A DNA stretch of 64,000 nt from contig DASVUH010000045.1 of NCBI GenBank assembly GCA_036387135.1, forward strand, positions 1 to 64,000, read 5' to 3'. Within the stretch, counting starts at the first letter, position 1. Every line of letters starts with the position of its first letter. Shown piece by piece: positions 35,173-42,514 of this stretch. The stretch is from JALZCH01 sp036387135 (GTDB lineage: Bacteria > Acidobacteriota > Blastocatellia > Pyrinomonadales > Pyrinomonadaceae). The translations under genes were made by a program, and so were the position numbers. Below the pieces are notes generated by a model. That model did not search any database and was not told the origin of the DNA. It worked only from the letters and a program-made list of their open reading frames with translations.

Positions 35173-36432
35173 TTAAAAGAGTGAAGTTTGCTGCCATACT
35201 TTTTCCTCTTGCGGTTCTACTGACAAAATTTCATTACTAAAAAGTTCACCTTTGAAAGCCCTTTGTTGAAGCGATTGGAAAAGATTCTCAAAAAGTATTT
35301 CTGAATTTCTTAAACTTTTCTTTTGCTTTTGTAATGCAAAAAATATTGAAGCAAACTTTTTCTGTAAATCGCTCTGCGGAACTAGAATAGGAAATTTTTC
35401 TAACCTTCCAACAGGTAACTGCTTCAACGCTGTTCCAGTTTGATAGCCTTCTAGCATTTTCTTTGTTTTCTTATTTTGAAAAGCGCAAAGAAGATAAGCC
35501 GGATTAACTTGCTCATCTAAACAACGAAATAAAACAATTTGAGCGTTAATGTTAGCGTCCTCGAAGTTAGCAGGCACTAAGGCAACCGTTCCGATTTCGC
35601 CTCTTGTTGTAATCAAAAGGTCTTTCTCTTTCAAATGCCCTTTTTTCAATTCTTTATGTTTAGTTTCGCTTATAAATCTTAAATCAGTCCCAATAACTGT
35701 TCCATCTCTTAAATTATTAGCTCGGATGAATGGAACGCCAGACGAAACAAATTCACTTGCCTTCGGATATTTGGAAGAATAATTTCCATCAGCAATAAAC
35801 AAATTTAGTTTACCTATTTCCTTTCTTTCCCAACCTTTCGGATTTTTCACAGGGTCGCCGAACATCTCAAGGAAAATGGATTGCAGGAGCGTATCGAGTT
35901 TTTGCAAAGCGAGACGGCGTTTTTCCCGCAGAGCGTCCGCTTTATCCAAAACTTCCGCGATTCGCTTTTGTTCGGGCAATGGAGGCAAAGGAATTTCAAG
36001 ATTTTCAAGAAATGCTTTTGGAACTCGTTTCTGCCCAGCGCTTCCCGTCATCCTTTTTTCACCTTCAAATAAAATATTATTTCGTCGTAAAAAGTGAAAA
36101 AGATATTTTGAATCTAATTTATCTTTGTCTGCACGAACAACGTGAAATTCAGTTGAGCCGAAACCAATCTTGTTATTTATTTTTGCGAGTGCAATTTTCC
36201 CATTCTCAAAACAAGGCGTAATTTTAGCTAAAAGCACATCATCATTTTCAAAATATGTGAAGCCTTTAATTACTTCGCCTAAACTTCTTTCTTCTTCATT
36301 AACAATCGATTTTGTTTTTTCTGAAACAAAAGCCATCGGAACGAAAGATGCTTTTGAATCGTTCGATACTTTTCCGCTATTTATAAATCTTGGATTTATT
36401 TTTGAGACTTGAAATAAAGGAACAGTTTTCAC
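35173..36432 (-). CDS. hsdS: Type I restriction enzyme, specificity subunit (HsdS)
   Basis: A 419-residue DNA-recognition subunit with two target-recognition domains. The first TRD ends at the conserved coiled helix LPPLPEQKRIAEVLDKADAL, then REKRRLALQKLDTLLQSIFL. The second TRD (about 205-375) is followed by the final helix LQKKFASIFFALQKQKKSLR, with the family ending. It sets the methylated and restricted sequence. Its start overlaps the hsdM stop by four bases (ATGA), so the two are translationally coupled. Confidence 0.94.
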   Translation of the reverse strand: MKTVPLFQVSKINPRFINSGKVSNDSKASFVPMAFVSEKTKSIVNEEERSLGEVIKGFTYFENDDVLLAKITPCFENGKIALAKINNKIGFGSTEFHVVRADKDKLDSKYLFHFLRRNNILFEGEKRMTGSAGQKRVPKAFLENLEIPLPPLPEQKRIAEVLDKADALREKRRLALQKLDTLLQSIFLEMFGDPVKNPKGWERKEIGKLNLFIADGNYSSKYPKASEFVSSGVPFIRANNLRDGTVIGTDLRFISETKHKELKKGHLKEKDLLITTRGEIGTVALVPANFEDANINAQIVLFRCLDEQVNPAYLLCAFQNKKTKKMLEGYQTGTALKQLPVGRLEKFPILVPQSDLQKKFASIFFALQKQKKSLRNSEILFENLFQSLQQRAFKGELFSNEILSVEPQEEKVWQQTSLF

Positions 36433-37904
36433 GCAATTATCGCCTCCAATGCTTTCAAATCCGCTTGAATCTCGTTTTCAAGTTCACTTAATTCGCGCAA
36501 AATATCCTGCGGCGAATCGTGAATAGCTTCCTCATAAACCACTTCTTTGTAGCGGTTGATGCTCAAATCATAATCATTGGCGGCAATCTCCCTTTTTGGA
36601 ACAAAGAAAGATTGGTCGGTGCGCGTGCGTCCGGCTTCGGCGTCAAGATTTTGCCAACGCGCCGTGATGTCTGGAATGTTGTTGTTTTCGTGTTTCGTCT
36701 GGTCGGCGAAAACGGTGCGCTTGTCGTCGAGCGAGCGCCCGTCGGCTTTCATATCGTAAAACCAGACGTTTTCCGTGCCGCCAGAATTGGTCTTGGTAAA
36801 CAGCAGAATCGCGGTCGAAACTCCGGCGTAAGGTTTGAAAACGCCCGACGGCATCGAGACGATTCCGTCGAGCTTCTGGTCTTCAACCAGCATTTTCCGC
36901 AAAGATTTGTGCGCCGTGCTCGACCCGAACAAAACGCCGTCCGGCACAATCACCGCTGCCCGTCCGCCCGTTTTCAGCAGGCGCAGAAACAGCGCGATAA
37001 AAAGCAGCTCGGTCTTTTTCGTCTTTACAATCCGCAGTAAATCCTTCGCCGTGCTTTCATTATCAAGCGAACCCGCAAACGGCGGATTAGCCAGAATCAG
37101 CGTATAAACTTCTTCGTCGCCCGTATGTTCTTCGGCAAGCGAATCTTTATAACGAATGTTTGGATTATCAACGCCGTGCAGCATCATATTCATACTGCCG
37201 ATTCTGAGCATCGTATTATCAAAATCGAACCCGTTAAAGAGTTTGTTATAAAAATGTTCGGTCAGCTTCGGGTCGGCAAAAATCTCTCTGTGCGTATCGT
37301 GCAGGTATTCGGCGGTTGTAACTAAAAAGCCAGCCGTGCCGCAAGCCGGGTCGCAAACAATATCGGTCGGCTTCGGCGCGGTCATTTCAACCATCATCTT
37401 GATAATATGGCGCGGCGTGCGAAACTGTCCGTTCTGTCCGGCAGTCGCAATTTTGCCGAGCATATACTCGTAAACATCGCCTTTTGTGTCGCGGTCGTTC
37501 ATCGGAATCTCGTCAATCAAATCCACAACTTTGGAAAGCAAACCGGGTGTCGGAATCGAAAGCCGCGCATCTCTCATAAAATCCGAATAAGTCGTATCAT
37601 CGCCCCGAAACTGCCGGATAAACGGAAAAACTTCAGCCGAAACGATGCGATACATCTCGCCGGCGTTTTCGTTTTTGAATCTTGACCATCGAAGATTTTG
37701 CTGTTCAGAATTAAAAATCGGATTGGCAATTTCTGTTTTCAGCATATTTGCCTTCTTTTCTTCCAACGTATGCAAATCGTCAAGGCGCTTGATAAAAAGC
37801 AGGTAAGTGATTTGCTCGATAACTTCCAATGGATTGGCAATGCCGCCCGTCCAGAAAGCATTCCAAACATTATCAACCTGTGTTCTTAATTCGCCTGTAA
37901 TCAT
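36429..37904 (-). CDS. hsdM: Type I restriction enzyme, methylase subunit (HsdM)
   Basis: A 491-residue N6-adenine methyltransferase. The N-terminal HsdM_N helical domain reads LRTQVDNVWNAFWTGGIANP. The SAM-binding motif is DIVCDPACGTAGFLVTTAEY, then the catalytic NPPF (LILANPPFAGSL) motif IV, then VIVPDGVLFGSS. It is first in the operon; the promoter should lie in 37905-38000. It completes a full MRS set. It lies directly left of tRNA-Pro(GGG), the likely integration target. Confidence 0.96.
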   Translation of the reverse strand: MITGELRTQVDNVWNAFWTGGIANPLEVIEQITYLLFIKRLDDLHTLEEKKANMLKTEIANPIFNSEQQNLRWSRFKNENAGEMYRIVSAEVFPFIRQFRGDDTTYSDFMRDARLSIPTPGLLSKVVDLIDEIPMNDRDTKGDVYEYMLGKIATAGQNGQFRTPRHIIKMMVEMTAPKPTDIVCDPACGTAGFLVTTAEYLHDTHREIFADPKLTEHFYNKLFNGFDFDNTMLRIGSMNMMLHGVDNPNIRYKDSLAEEHTGDEEVYTLILANPPFAGSLDNESTAKDLLRIVKTKKTELLFIALFLRLLKTGGRAAVIVPDGVLFGSSTAHKSLRKMLVEDQKLDGIVSMPSGVFKPYAGVSTAILLFTKTNSGGTENVWFYDMKADGRSLDDKRTVFADQTKHENNNIPDITARWQNLDAEAGRTRTDQSFFVPKREIAANDYDLSINRYKEVVYEEAIHDSPQDILRELSELENEIQADLKALEAIIA

Positions 37905-38255
37905 ATTTTATGAGTTTGAAGGTAGAGAAAATAACTCGCATAGGAAAACACGATTTTAAATAAAAGTAAAGTAAGTTATTTAGAGTTTATTTCAATTGAA
38001 ATAAATTGTCGCAAATTTGGAAGCGAAGGCTCAAAACATTAAATCTCTTTTATTTTGGAATCGAGAAAAGTCACTGAATAACAATAAATTGAGTTGCGGC
38101 AGATTTACTTATGCCTTTAATTAGTGCATTTTCACAAGGTAAAGGCTCTCCATTTCCTGTTAAAAATTAGGTTGACACACTAAACACACATTAAATAAGA
38201 AAAAGCGCATCACTTCCGCATCAATCGGTAAATGATGAAGTTTCACCTGAAAAGC
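37905..38255. other. Intergenic DNA at the right end of the restriction element
   Basis: AT-rich, without a gene. It includes TTGACACACTAAACACACA near 38172-38190, which resembles the left flank of repeat B (29921-29955). This would be the right-end arm of the element. It also should contain the hsdM promoter; no clear box seen. Confidence 0.4.
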
Positions 38256-38291
38256 AAGAAGTCGCAAACTCTTTAGAATCTGCGACTTCTT
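38256..38291 (-). terminator. Terminator hairpin of tRNA-Pro(GGG)
   Basis: AAGAAGTCGCA and TGCGACTTCTT pair across 14 bases, directly after the tRNA 3' end on the minus strand. Confidence 0.65.
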
Positions 38292-38294
38292 AAG

Positions 38295-38368
38295 TCGGGA
38301 TGGCGAGATTCGAACTCACGACCTTTCGCACCCCAAGCGAACGCGCTACCAGGCTGCGCCACATCCCG
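38295..38368 (-). tRNA. tRNA-Pro(GGG)
   Basis: A full cloverleaf on the minus strand: acceptor CGGGATG/CATCCCG, A73, anticodon arm TTCGC-TTGGGGT-GCGAA (GGG), and T-loop TTCGAAT. CCA is not encoded. Its last 22 bases are repeated at 28070 and 30013, marking it as an integration target. Confidence 0.95.
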
Positions 38369-38416
38369 TTTGCTCAATTAGAATATGAACGGGGATTTGT
38401 TTTTGTCAAACCCGGA

Positions 38417-38974
38417 TTACCAGCGGCTGCGCGGTATTTCCTCCTGCGCGTTTAAAATTTGTCGAATTTCGGCGAGCTGTCGAGCCAGATTTTGGAGCGC
38501 AGAGCGGCGTTCGTCCGTTAATTCCTCGTTGTCAAACTCCGTATGAAACTCTTCTTCGTCAAAATTTTCCGGTAATTTTTGAACCGCCTGTTTGGCGGCA
38601 AACGATTGAGTTTGCGGCGATGCCAATTCGGTTTCGGCTTTTTCAACGACGCGCGGCGTTTCGATTTTCGGCGCTTCGCCGCTGACGATTTTTAATTTCG
38701 GAGCTTCCGCAACTCCGCGAATTTCGCCCGATAATTTTTTCTTCGCTCCGGCGATTGTGTAAAGCTCCTCGTAGAGCAGCTCTTTGATTCGGAGCGCGAT
38801 TTCCACGTCGCGGCGGCGATAGGTGCGCTGCCCGGCGCGGTTTTTTTGCGGCGCGAGCATCGGAAATTCCGTTTCCCAATACCGCAGAACGTGCGCCTGC
38901 ACGCCGACCAAATCGCAAACCTCGCCGATTTTGAAATAAATTTTTTCGGGTATCGCAAATGCCGCTCGACTCAT
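38417..38974 (-). CDS. MerR-family transcriptional regulator
   Basis: A 185-residue regulator with an N-terminal winged helix: YFKIGEVCDLVGVQAHVLRY, then WETEFPMLAPQKNRAGQRTY, then RRRDVEIALRIKELL. This wording is the MerR type often found beside IHF/pheT or tRNA genes (single MerR domain without a metal site). The C-terminal half (about 95-185) is acidic and disordered. No cysteines for metal binding. Effector unknown. Confidence 0.9.
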   Translation of the reverse strand: MSRAAFAIPEKIYFKIGEVCDLVGVQAHVLRYWETEFPMLAPQKNRAGQRTYRRRDVEIALRIKELLYEELYTIAGAKKKLSGEIRGVAEAPKLKIVSGEAPKIETPRVVEKAETELASPQTQSFAAKQAVQKLPENFDEEEFHTEFDNEELTDERRSALQNLARQLAEIRQILNAQEEIPRSRW

Positions 38975-39104
38975 AATTGCTCTCGCTTTGCTGATTAAAT
39001 TTAATTGCAGGGAATTCTTCGAGCCTTAATTTAACTCACGCTTGTAAATAAAATCAACAAAAAAAGATTTGCCGCCGCTTATGATTTTGCTTTAACTTTT
39101 CACT

Positions 39105-40097
39105 ATGACCGGCGAATTTGATTTTATTCACAATTTGCTCAATAAAACGACGAAAAATAAACCGCGATTTTCCGCAGTTAAAACCGCGATTGGCGACGAT
39201 TGCGCGGTAATTTCTCAAAATTCAAAAACTGATTTAGTCATCACCGCCGACATGCTCGTTGAAGATGTAGATTTTCGACTCGATTGGACGCGAGCCGAAT
39301 TTGTCGGACATAAGGCTCTCGCCGTTTCGCTTTCAGATATTGCGGCAATGGGCGCAAAACCGCTCTGGGCAATGGTTTCAATCGGGATTCCCGAAATAAT
39401 CTGGAAAACTGATTTTGTCGAAAAATTTTATGCGGGCTGGTTCAATCTGGCAAAAAAATTCAATGTAGAATTAGTCGGCGGCGACGTTTCCCGTACGCCC
39501 GACAAAGTTATCATAGATTCGATTGTCGCCGGTGAAACGAAAAAAGATGGTGCTATTTTGCGAAGCGGTGCTAAAGCCGGAGATTTGATTTTTGTCACCG
39601 GAAAGCTCGGCGGCGCGGCGGCAGGTTTGCGTCTGCTCGAAAGCGGTTTTCGGTTTGATTCGGAAAAAGGTTTGCGGAAAAATTTTATTAGCAAACAGCT
39701 TGCTCCGAATCCGCAAGTTGAAATGGGCTTAAAACTTTCTGAAAAGAAATTAACGACGGCGATGCTCGATTTAAGCGACGGGCTTTCTTCCGATTTATCG
39801 CATTTGTGTCGGGCAAGCAAAGCCGGTGCGCGATTAGTTGCCGAAAAAATCCCGCTCGAAACGAATTTGCAGCAGGTTTTGAAACAAAATGAAAATGTGA
39901 TTTCGTTTGCTCTCAATGGCGGCGAAGATTTTGAGCTTCTTTTCACCGCTCGACCTAAAGATAAAAATAAGTTGGAAAAATTATTCGGCGAAAAAATAAC
40001 CTGCATCGGTCAAATCACAGATAATGTAGGAAAAATCGAGCTTGCCCGCGAATCAAAAATCACTCTGCTTGAGCCGCAAGGTTTTCGGCATTTTTAA
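39105..40097 (+). CDS. thiL: Thiamine-monophosphate kinase
   Basis: A 330-residue ThiL that phosphorylates thiamine phosphate to thiamine diphosphate, the final step of vitamin B1 synthesis. AIRS-type ATP-grasp-like fold with AIGDDCAVI, then ITADMLVEDVDFRLDWTRAE, then HKALAVSLSDIAAMGAKPLW, then GGDVSRTPDKVI, then AMLDLSDGLSSDLSHLCRAS, and GGEDFELLFTA near the end. All metal/ATP aspartates are present. A stand-alone gene. The region 40098-40263 after it holds only a 64-codon frame I do not support. Confidence 0.96.
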   Translation: MTGEFDFIHNLLNKTTKNKPRFSAVKTAIGDDCAVISQNSKTDLVITADMLVEDVDFRLDWTRAEFVGHKALAVSLSDIAAMGAKPLWAMVSIGIPEIIWKTDFVEKFYAGWFNLAKKFNVELVGGDVSRTPDKVIIDSIVAGETKKDGAILRSGAKAGDLIFVTGKLGGAAAGLRLLESGFRFDSEKGLRKNFISKQLAPNPQVEMGLKLSEKKLTTAMLDLSDGLSSDLSHLCRASKAGARLVAEKIPLETNLQQVLKQNENVISFALNGGEDFELLFTARPKDKNKLEKLFGEKITCIGQITDNVGKIELARESKITLLEPQGFRHF

Positions 40098-40263
40098 ATG
40101 AAAGATTTTTTCCGGCGGCGCTTTTTCTTAGCTTCGCTGCTATTTTCTCGCGAAAACTTGGTCAAACTGAATCCATATTTAATTGAAATTGATAAAAAAA
40201 CAGGCAGAAATCATTGTTTTTGTAAAAAACTGGAGAAATTTTCAACTTTTTATCATAAAGCTC

Positions 40264-40293
40264 TTGACAAGACCTTAAAAAGTATTTTATAAA
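40264..40293 (+). promoter_or_regulatory. Sigma-70-type promoter
   Basis: TTGACA at 40264-40269 and TATAAA at 40288-40293, separated by 18 bases. It faces the small gene at 40342 and, if terminators at 40558 and 40612 are leaky, the tRNA array. Confidence 0.6.
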
Positions 40294-40341
40294 CGCAATG
40301 CTTCATTTTACGGAAGCCAATTTTTTTGAGGAAGATTTTCG

Positions 40342-40554
40342 ATGTTAAGAGATTGCAGAAAATTTAGAAGCATATCCGCAGACGCTGCACGCCGCCATAA
40401 TTGGTCGCGGCGCGACGCAGGCTGTGGTATGCCGGAAGTCTGCGGTTTTGTCGGTTTGGCGGCAAGTTATAGCCCGGCTGCGCTCGAAAATCAACCGAAA
40501 CAAGGATTATTAGCCGGTCTGAAAACGTCAGATCGTTTTGAAATTAAAGTTTAA
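40342..40554 (+). CDS. Small hypothetical protein (70 aa)
   Basis: Starts with ATG nine bases after GAGGAAG, behind a strong sigma-70 promoter (40264-40293), and is followed by a hairpin at 40558. The protein is short and basic at its start (MLRDCRKFRSISADAARRHN), then GMPEVCGFVGLAASYSPAAL. I know no family. It could instead be a small RNA transcript with an incidental frame. Confidence 0.4.
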   Translation: MLRDCRKFRSISADAARRHNWSRRDAGCGMPEVCGFVGLAASYSPAALENQPKQGLLAGLKTSDRFEIKV

Positions 40555-40557
40555 ATC

Positions 40558-40584
40558 AGCGGGAGCGGCGTCCTTCCGCTCCCG
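40558..40584 (+). terminator. GC-rich hairpin after the small gene
   Basis: CGGGAGCGG and CCGCTCCCG stem with a short loop. No long T-run follows. Confidence 0.6.
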
Positions 40585-40611
40585 AAATTGTAAAGCAGTA
40601 AACGCAAGTTT

Positions 40612-40672
40612 GAGGAGCGGATTTGACGCGGATTACCCTTGGTAATTTTCGGTAAAATCCGCTCCTTTTTCG
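40612..40672 (+). terminator. Terminator before the tRNA array
   Basis: AGGAGCGGATTT and AAATCCGCTCCTTTTT pair across about 33 bases and end in five T. Directly downstream, TTGACA at 40682-40687 might be the -35 box of the array, but a good -10 is lacking. Confidence 0.65.
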
Positions 40673-40717
40673 TTTTGCTGTTTGACAATTCGGTTCAATA
40701 TTTATCGCTAAAAGTGT

Positions 40718-40804
40718 GCATCGGACGCCAAAACGGCATGGCAGCAGCCTGTAAAACTGCGGCTCTTTCCGAGCGTGAAGGTTCGACTCCTTCCCGGTGC
40801 ACCA
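40718..40804 (+). tRNA. tRNA-Tyr(GTA)
   Basis: Acceptor GCATCGG/CCGGTGC, A73, encoded CCA. Anticodon loop CTGTAAA. Long variable arm (class II) as expected. It opens the 25-tRNA array. Confidence 0.93.
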
Positions 40805-40811
40805 ATTTTTT

Positions 40812-40883
40812 AGGAATGTAAGCTAACCGGCAAGCCTCTTGACTCCAAATCAGAGATTCTCCGTTCGAGTCGGAGCATTCCTG
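40812..40883 (+). tRNA. tRNA-Trp(CCA)
   Basis: Acceptor AGGAATG/CATTCCT with G73, the tryptophan discriminator. Anticodon loop CTCCAAA. CCA tail not encoded. The anticodon stem has weak pairs. Confidence 0.88.
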
Positions 40884-40893
40884 TCAAAATTTT

Positions 40894-40978
40894 GGAAGGT
40901 AAGTCTAAACGGTTTGACAGCAGTCTTGAAAACTGCCGGGCGTGAAATCCCATACAGGTTCGAGTCCTGTACCTTCCG
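40894..40978 (+). tRNA. tRNA-Ser(TGA)
   Basis: Acceptor GGAAGGT/ACCTTCC, G73, anticodon arm GCAGT-CTTGAAA-ACTGC, long variable arm (class II). All fit serine identity. Confidence 0.94.
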
Positions 40979-40988
40979 TTTTTCTCGT

Positions 40989-41062
40989 TCAGGGATAGTT
41001 CAATTGGCAGAACGCCGCACTGTTAATGCGGAAGTTTCCGGGTTCGAGTCCCGGTCCCTGAG
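40989..41062 (+). tRNA. tRNA-Asn(GTT)
   Basis: Acceptor TCAGGGA/TCCCTGA, anticodon arm CCGCA-CTGTTAA-TGCGG, T-arm CCGGG-TTCGAGT-CCCGG. G73 and no encoded CCA. Confidence 0.94.
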
Positions 41063-41073
41063 TCAATTCCCTT

Positions 41074-41148
41074 TCGGCTCTTGGCGCAATCGGTAGCGCG
41101 TCTGTCCTACAAACAGTTGGTTGAAGGTTCGAGTCCTTCAGAGCCGAT
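41074..41148 (+). tRNA. tRNA-Val(TAC)-like, with C33
   Basis: Acceptor TCGGCTC/GAGCCGA, T73. The best anticodon stem TCTGT/ACAGT encloses CCTACAA, so the anticodon is TAC and position 33 is C instead of U. T-arm GAAGG-TTCGAGT-CCTTC. A73, usual for valine, is missing, so the charging identity is less sure. Confidence 0.75.
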
Positions 41149-41163
41149 TTTCATAAAATTCAA

Positions 41164-41236
41164 GGCTTTGTAGCTCAGTCGGCAGAGCGCACGTCTCATA
41201 AGCGTGTTGTCGCGTGTTCGATTCACGCCAAAGCCA
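41164..41236 (+). tRNA. tRNA-Met(CAT), elongator type
   Basis: Acceptor GGCTTTG/CAAAGCC fully paired with A73, so not an initiator. Anticodon loop CTCATAA. It could be an Ile2 type (lysidine-modified), but a TAT tRNA at 44868 already covers AUA. Confidence 0.9.
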
Positions 41237-41244
41237 TTTTTCAA

Positions 41245-41308
41245 ATGATGAATGATGAATGATGATTGATGATTTAAAACAACTCATCGTTCATCATTCC
41301 TAATTCCT
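41245..41308. repeat. Tandem-repeat hairpin (unit GATGAAT)
   Basis: Copies of ATGATGAATGATG face CATCGTTCATCATT across an A-rich loop, between tRNA-Met and tRNA-Gln. Likely an RNA-processing or spacer hairpin in the array. Confidence 0.75.
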
Positions 41309-41319
41309 AAAATTTTCTT

Positions 41320-41388
41320 TCGGGGTCGTCCAATGGAAGGACGCTTCGCTTTGAACGAAGAAATCGAGGTTCAACTCCTTGCCCCGAA
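41320..41388 (+). tRNA. tRNA-Gln(TTG)
   Basis: Acceptor TCGGGGT/GCCCCGA, anticodon arm CTTCG-CTTTGAA-CGAAG. A short 69-base gene with a small D-loop. The T-loop TTCAACT is slightly off consensus. Confidence 0.9.
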
Positions 41389-41396
41389 GCATTTTG

Positions 41397-41543
41397 CGAG
41401 GCGAATGCTGAAGGTGACTACATGGTAGAGCGTTAACCGAAAGGTTAAATGTCGCCGGTTCGACTCCGGCTGTTTGGTAAAACAAACATAGCTCAGAAAA
41501 GGCTCTTCGGAGCAGCAAACGTCACTTCGATTTTGTCGCCTTG
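41397..41543 (+). ncRNA. Y RNA 1 (YrlA-like, tRNA module permuted through the D-loop)
   Basis: The lower stem is CGAGGCGA/TCGCCTTG, then AATGC, and stem 2 is GAAGGTGAC/GTCACTTC followed by TACAT. Inside lies a full cloverleaf. D-stem GCTC (41491-41494) pairs GAGC (41428-41431) across the Y stem. The anticodon stem TTAACC/GGTTAA is capped by GAAA instead of an anticodon loop. The T-arm is GCCGG-TTCGACT-CCGGC. The acceptor-like stem TGTTTG/CAAACA is closed by a loop. A T-run follows. It fits the Ro-bound Y RNA class. Confidence 0.82.
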
Positions 41544-41551
41544 TTTTTTAT

Positions 41552-41624
41552 GCACCGTTGGTCTAAAGGCTGATGATGCGGCGTTGCCTACGCTGCGATG
41601 CCGGTTCGAGTCCGGCACGGTGCT
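41552..41624 (+). tRNA. tRNA-Gly(GCC)
   Basis: Acceptor GCACCGT/ACGGTGC with T73, as in bacterial glycine tRNAs. Anticodon loop TTGCCTA. T-arm TGCCGG-TTCGAGT-CCGGCA. Confidence 0.92.
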
Positions 41625-41631
41625 CTTTATC

Positions 41632-41704
41632 AAGTCAAAAGTAAAAAGTAAAAAGTCAAAAATGAAAAAGTTTTTTTTGACTTTTTACTTTTTACTTTTG
41701 ACTT
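41632..41704. repeat. Tandem-repeat hairpin (unit AAGTAAA)
   Basis: AAGTCAAAAGTAAAAAGT faces its own complement (ACTTTTTACTTTTGACTT) across a T-run loop. Confidence 0.8.
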
Positions 41705-41711
41705 ACCGCTC

Positions 41712-41786
41712 GGGCGGTTTGGTTAATCGGAGAAACCTTCGCGCTTCTAACGCGACAGAATGCAGGTTCGAGTCCTGCACCGCTCA
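41712..41786 (+). tRNA. tRNA-Arg(TCT)
   Basis: Acceptor GGGCGGT/ACCGCTC, A73. Anticodon arm TCGCG-CTTCTAA-CGCGA. T-arm GCAGG-TTCGAGT-CCTGC. Confidence 0.92.
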
Positions 41787-41807
41787 TTACTTCCAACAAT
41801 TTCTTTC

Positions 41808-41880
41808 GCGCGTGAAGTTCAAACGGCTGAACTCTTGACTTCCAATCAAGCTGCTGCGGGTTCGAGTCCCGTCGCGCGCT
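41808..41880 (+). tRNA. tRNA-Gly(TCC)
   Basis: Acceptor GCGCGTG/CGCGCGC, T73. Anticodon arm CTTGA-CTTCCAA-TCAAG. Normal length. Confidence 0.92.
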
Positions 41881-41889
41881 CCATATTTC

Positions 41890-41964
41890 GCAGGCATAGC
41901 CAAGTTGGTTTAAGGCGACGGACTGCAAATCCGTTAACCGTCGGTTCAAATCCGACTGCCTGCT
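41890..41964 (+). tRNA. tRNA-Cys(GCA)
   Basis: Acceptor GCAGGCA/TGCCTGC with T73 (cysteine discriminator). Anticodon arm CGGA-CTGCAAA-TCCG. T-arm GTCGG-TTCAAAT-CCGAC. Confidence 0.93.
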
Positions 41965-41971
41965 TTTTCAC

Positions 41972-42046
41972 ACCGACGTAGCCCAACCGGAAAGAGGCGC
42001 TTGTCTTAGAAACAAGAGGTTGTGAGTTCGACTCTCACCGTCGGTA
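41972..42046 (+). tRNA. tRNA-Leu(TAG) with class I variable loop
   Basis: Acceptor ACCGACG/CGTCGGT, A73. Anticodon arm CTTGT-CTTAGAA-ACAAG. The variable loop has only five bases (AGGTT), where leucine tRNAs normally have a long arm. D-arm of the GTAGCCCAAC type. Confidence 0.85.
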
Positions 42047-42060
42047 TTTTTCAGCATTTT

Positions 42061-42135
42061 GGGCTGATGATGTAACTGGCAGCATAGAAGTCCTGCAAAC
42101 TTCTCGTAAGAGTTCAAATCTCTTTCAGTCCACCA
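42061..42135 (+). tRNA. tRNA-Ala(TGC) with C33
   Basis: Acceptor GGGCTGA/TCAGTCC has G3-U70, the alanine identity pair, with A73 and encoded CCA. The anticodon stem GAAGT/ACTTC encloses CCTGCAA, giving TGC with C at position 33. Confidence 0.88.
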
Positions 42136-42144
42136 AAACCAAGA

Positions 42145-42218
42145 GCGCGTGTAGCCCAACAGGGAGAGGCAACGGTCTTAAACATCGTTCAGTGAAAGTT
42201 CAAATCTTTCCACGCGCA
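42145..42218 (+). tRNA. tRNA-Leu(TAA) with class I variable loop
   Basis: Acceptor GCGCGTG/CACGCGC, A73. Anticodon loop CTTAAAC. Short variable loop, D-arm like that of the TAG gene at 41972; the two look related to each other and not to class II leucine tRNAs. Confidence 0.83.
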
Positions 42219-42229
42219 TTGAATTTTCT

Positions 42230-42306
42230 GAGGACGAATGCAAAGCGGTCGAGCAACCAGTCTTTCAAGCTGGTCCTAGCGGATTCGAGTTCCGCCGTCC
42301 TTGCCA
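42230..42306 (+). tRNA. tRNA-Glu(TTC)
   Basis: Acceptor GAGGACG/CGTCCTT, G73, encoded CCA. Anticodon arm CCAGT-CTTTCAA-GCTGG. T-arm GCGGA-TTCGAGT-TCCGC. Confidence 0.9.
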
Positions 42307-42312
42307 GATTTC

Positions 42313-42401
42313 GGAGATGTGACGAAATGGTAGCCGTAACTGTTTGCTAAACAGTCGGGTGAAATATTCCCGTGCAGGTTCGAGTCCTGTCATCTCCGCC
42401 A
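42313..42401 (+). tRNA. tRNA-Ser(GCT)
   Basis: Acceptor GGAGATG/CATCTCC, G73, encoded CCA. Anticodon arm ACTGT-TTGCTAA-ACAGT, long variable arm (class II). Confidence 0.95.
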
Positions 42402-42409
42402 ATTTTTCT

Positions 42410-42484
42410 GTGGATTGTAGCTCAATTTGGCAGAGCGTCGCACTGTGACTGCGAAAGTTGCGGGTTCAAATCCCGTCAATCCAC
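42410..42484 (+). tRNA. tRNA-His(GTG)
   Basis: The extra G-1 (42410) faces C73, the histidine hallmark. Acceptor TGGATTG/CAATCCA, anticodon arm TCGCA-CTGTGAC-TGCGA. Confidence 0.95.
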
Positions 42485-42514
42485 CTCAATTTTTAACGAA
42501 AGGAGAATAAAAAA

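Noticed and set aside
40098..40292. A 64-codon frame directly after thiL
   Set aside because: No ribosome site, composition that looks like translated non-coding AT-rich DNA, and the 40264 promoter lies inside it.
40682..40710. TTGACA before tRNA-Tyr as the promoter of the array
   Set aside because: No acceptable -10 at 16-18 bases; kept only as a remark.
42230..42306. A seventh Y RNA, since GACGAATGC occurs at its start
   Set aside because: It folds as a standard tRNA-Glu with G73 and CCA and lacks the 3' TTGTCG strand.
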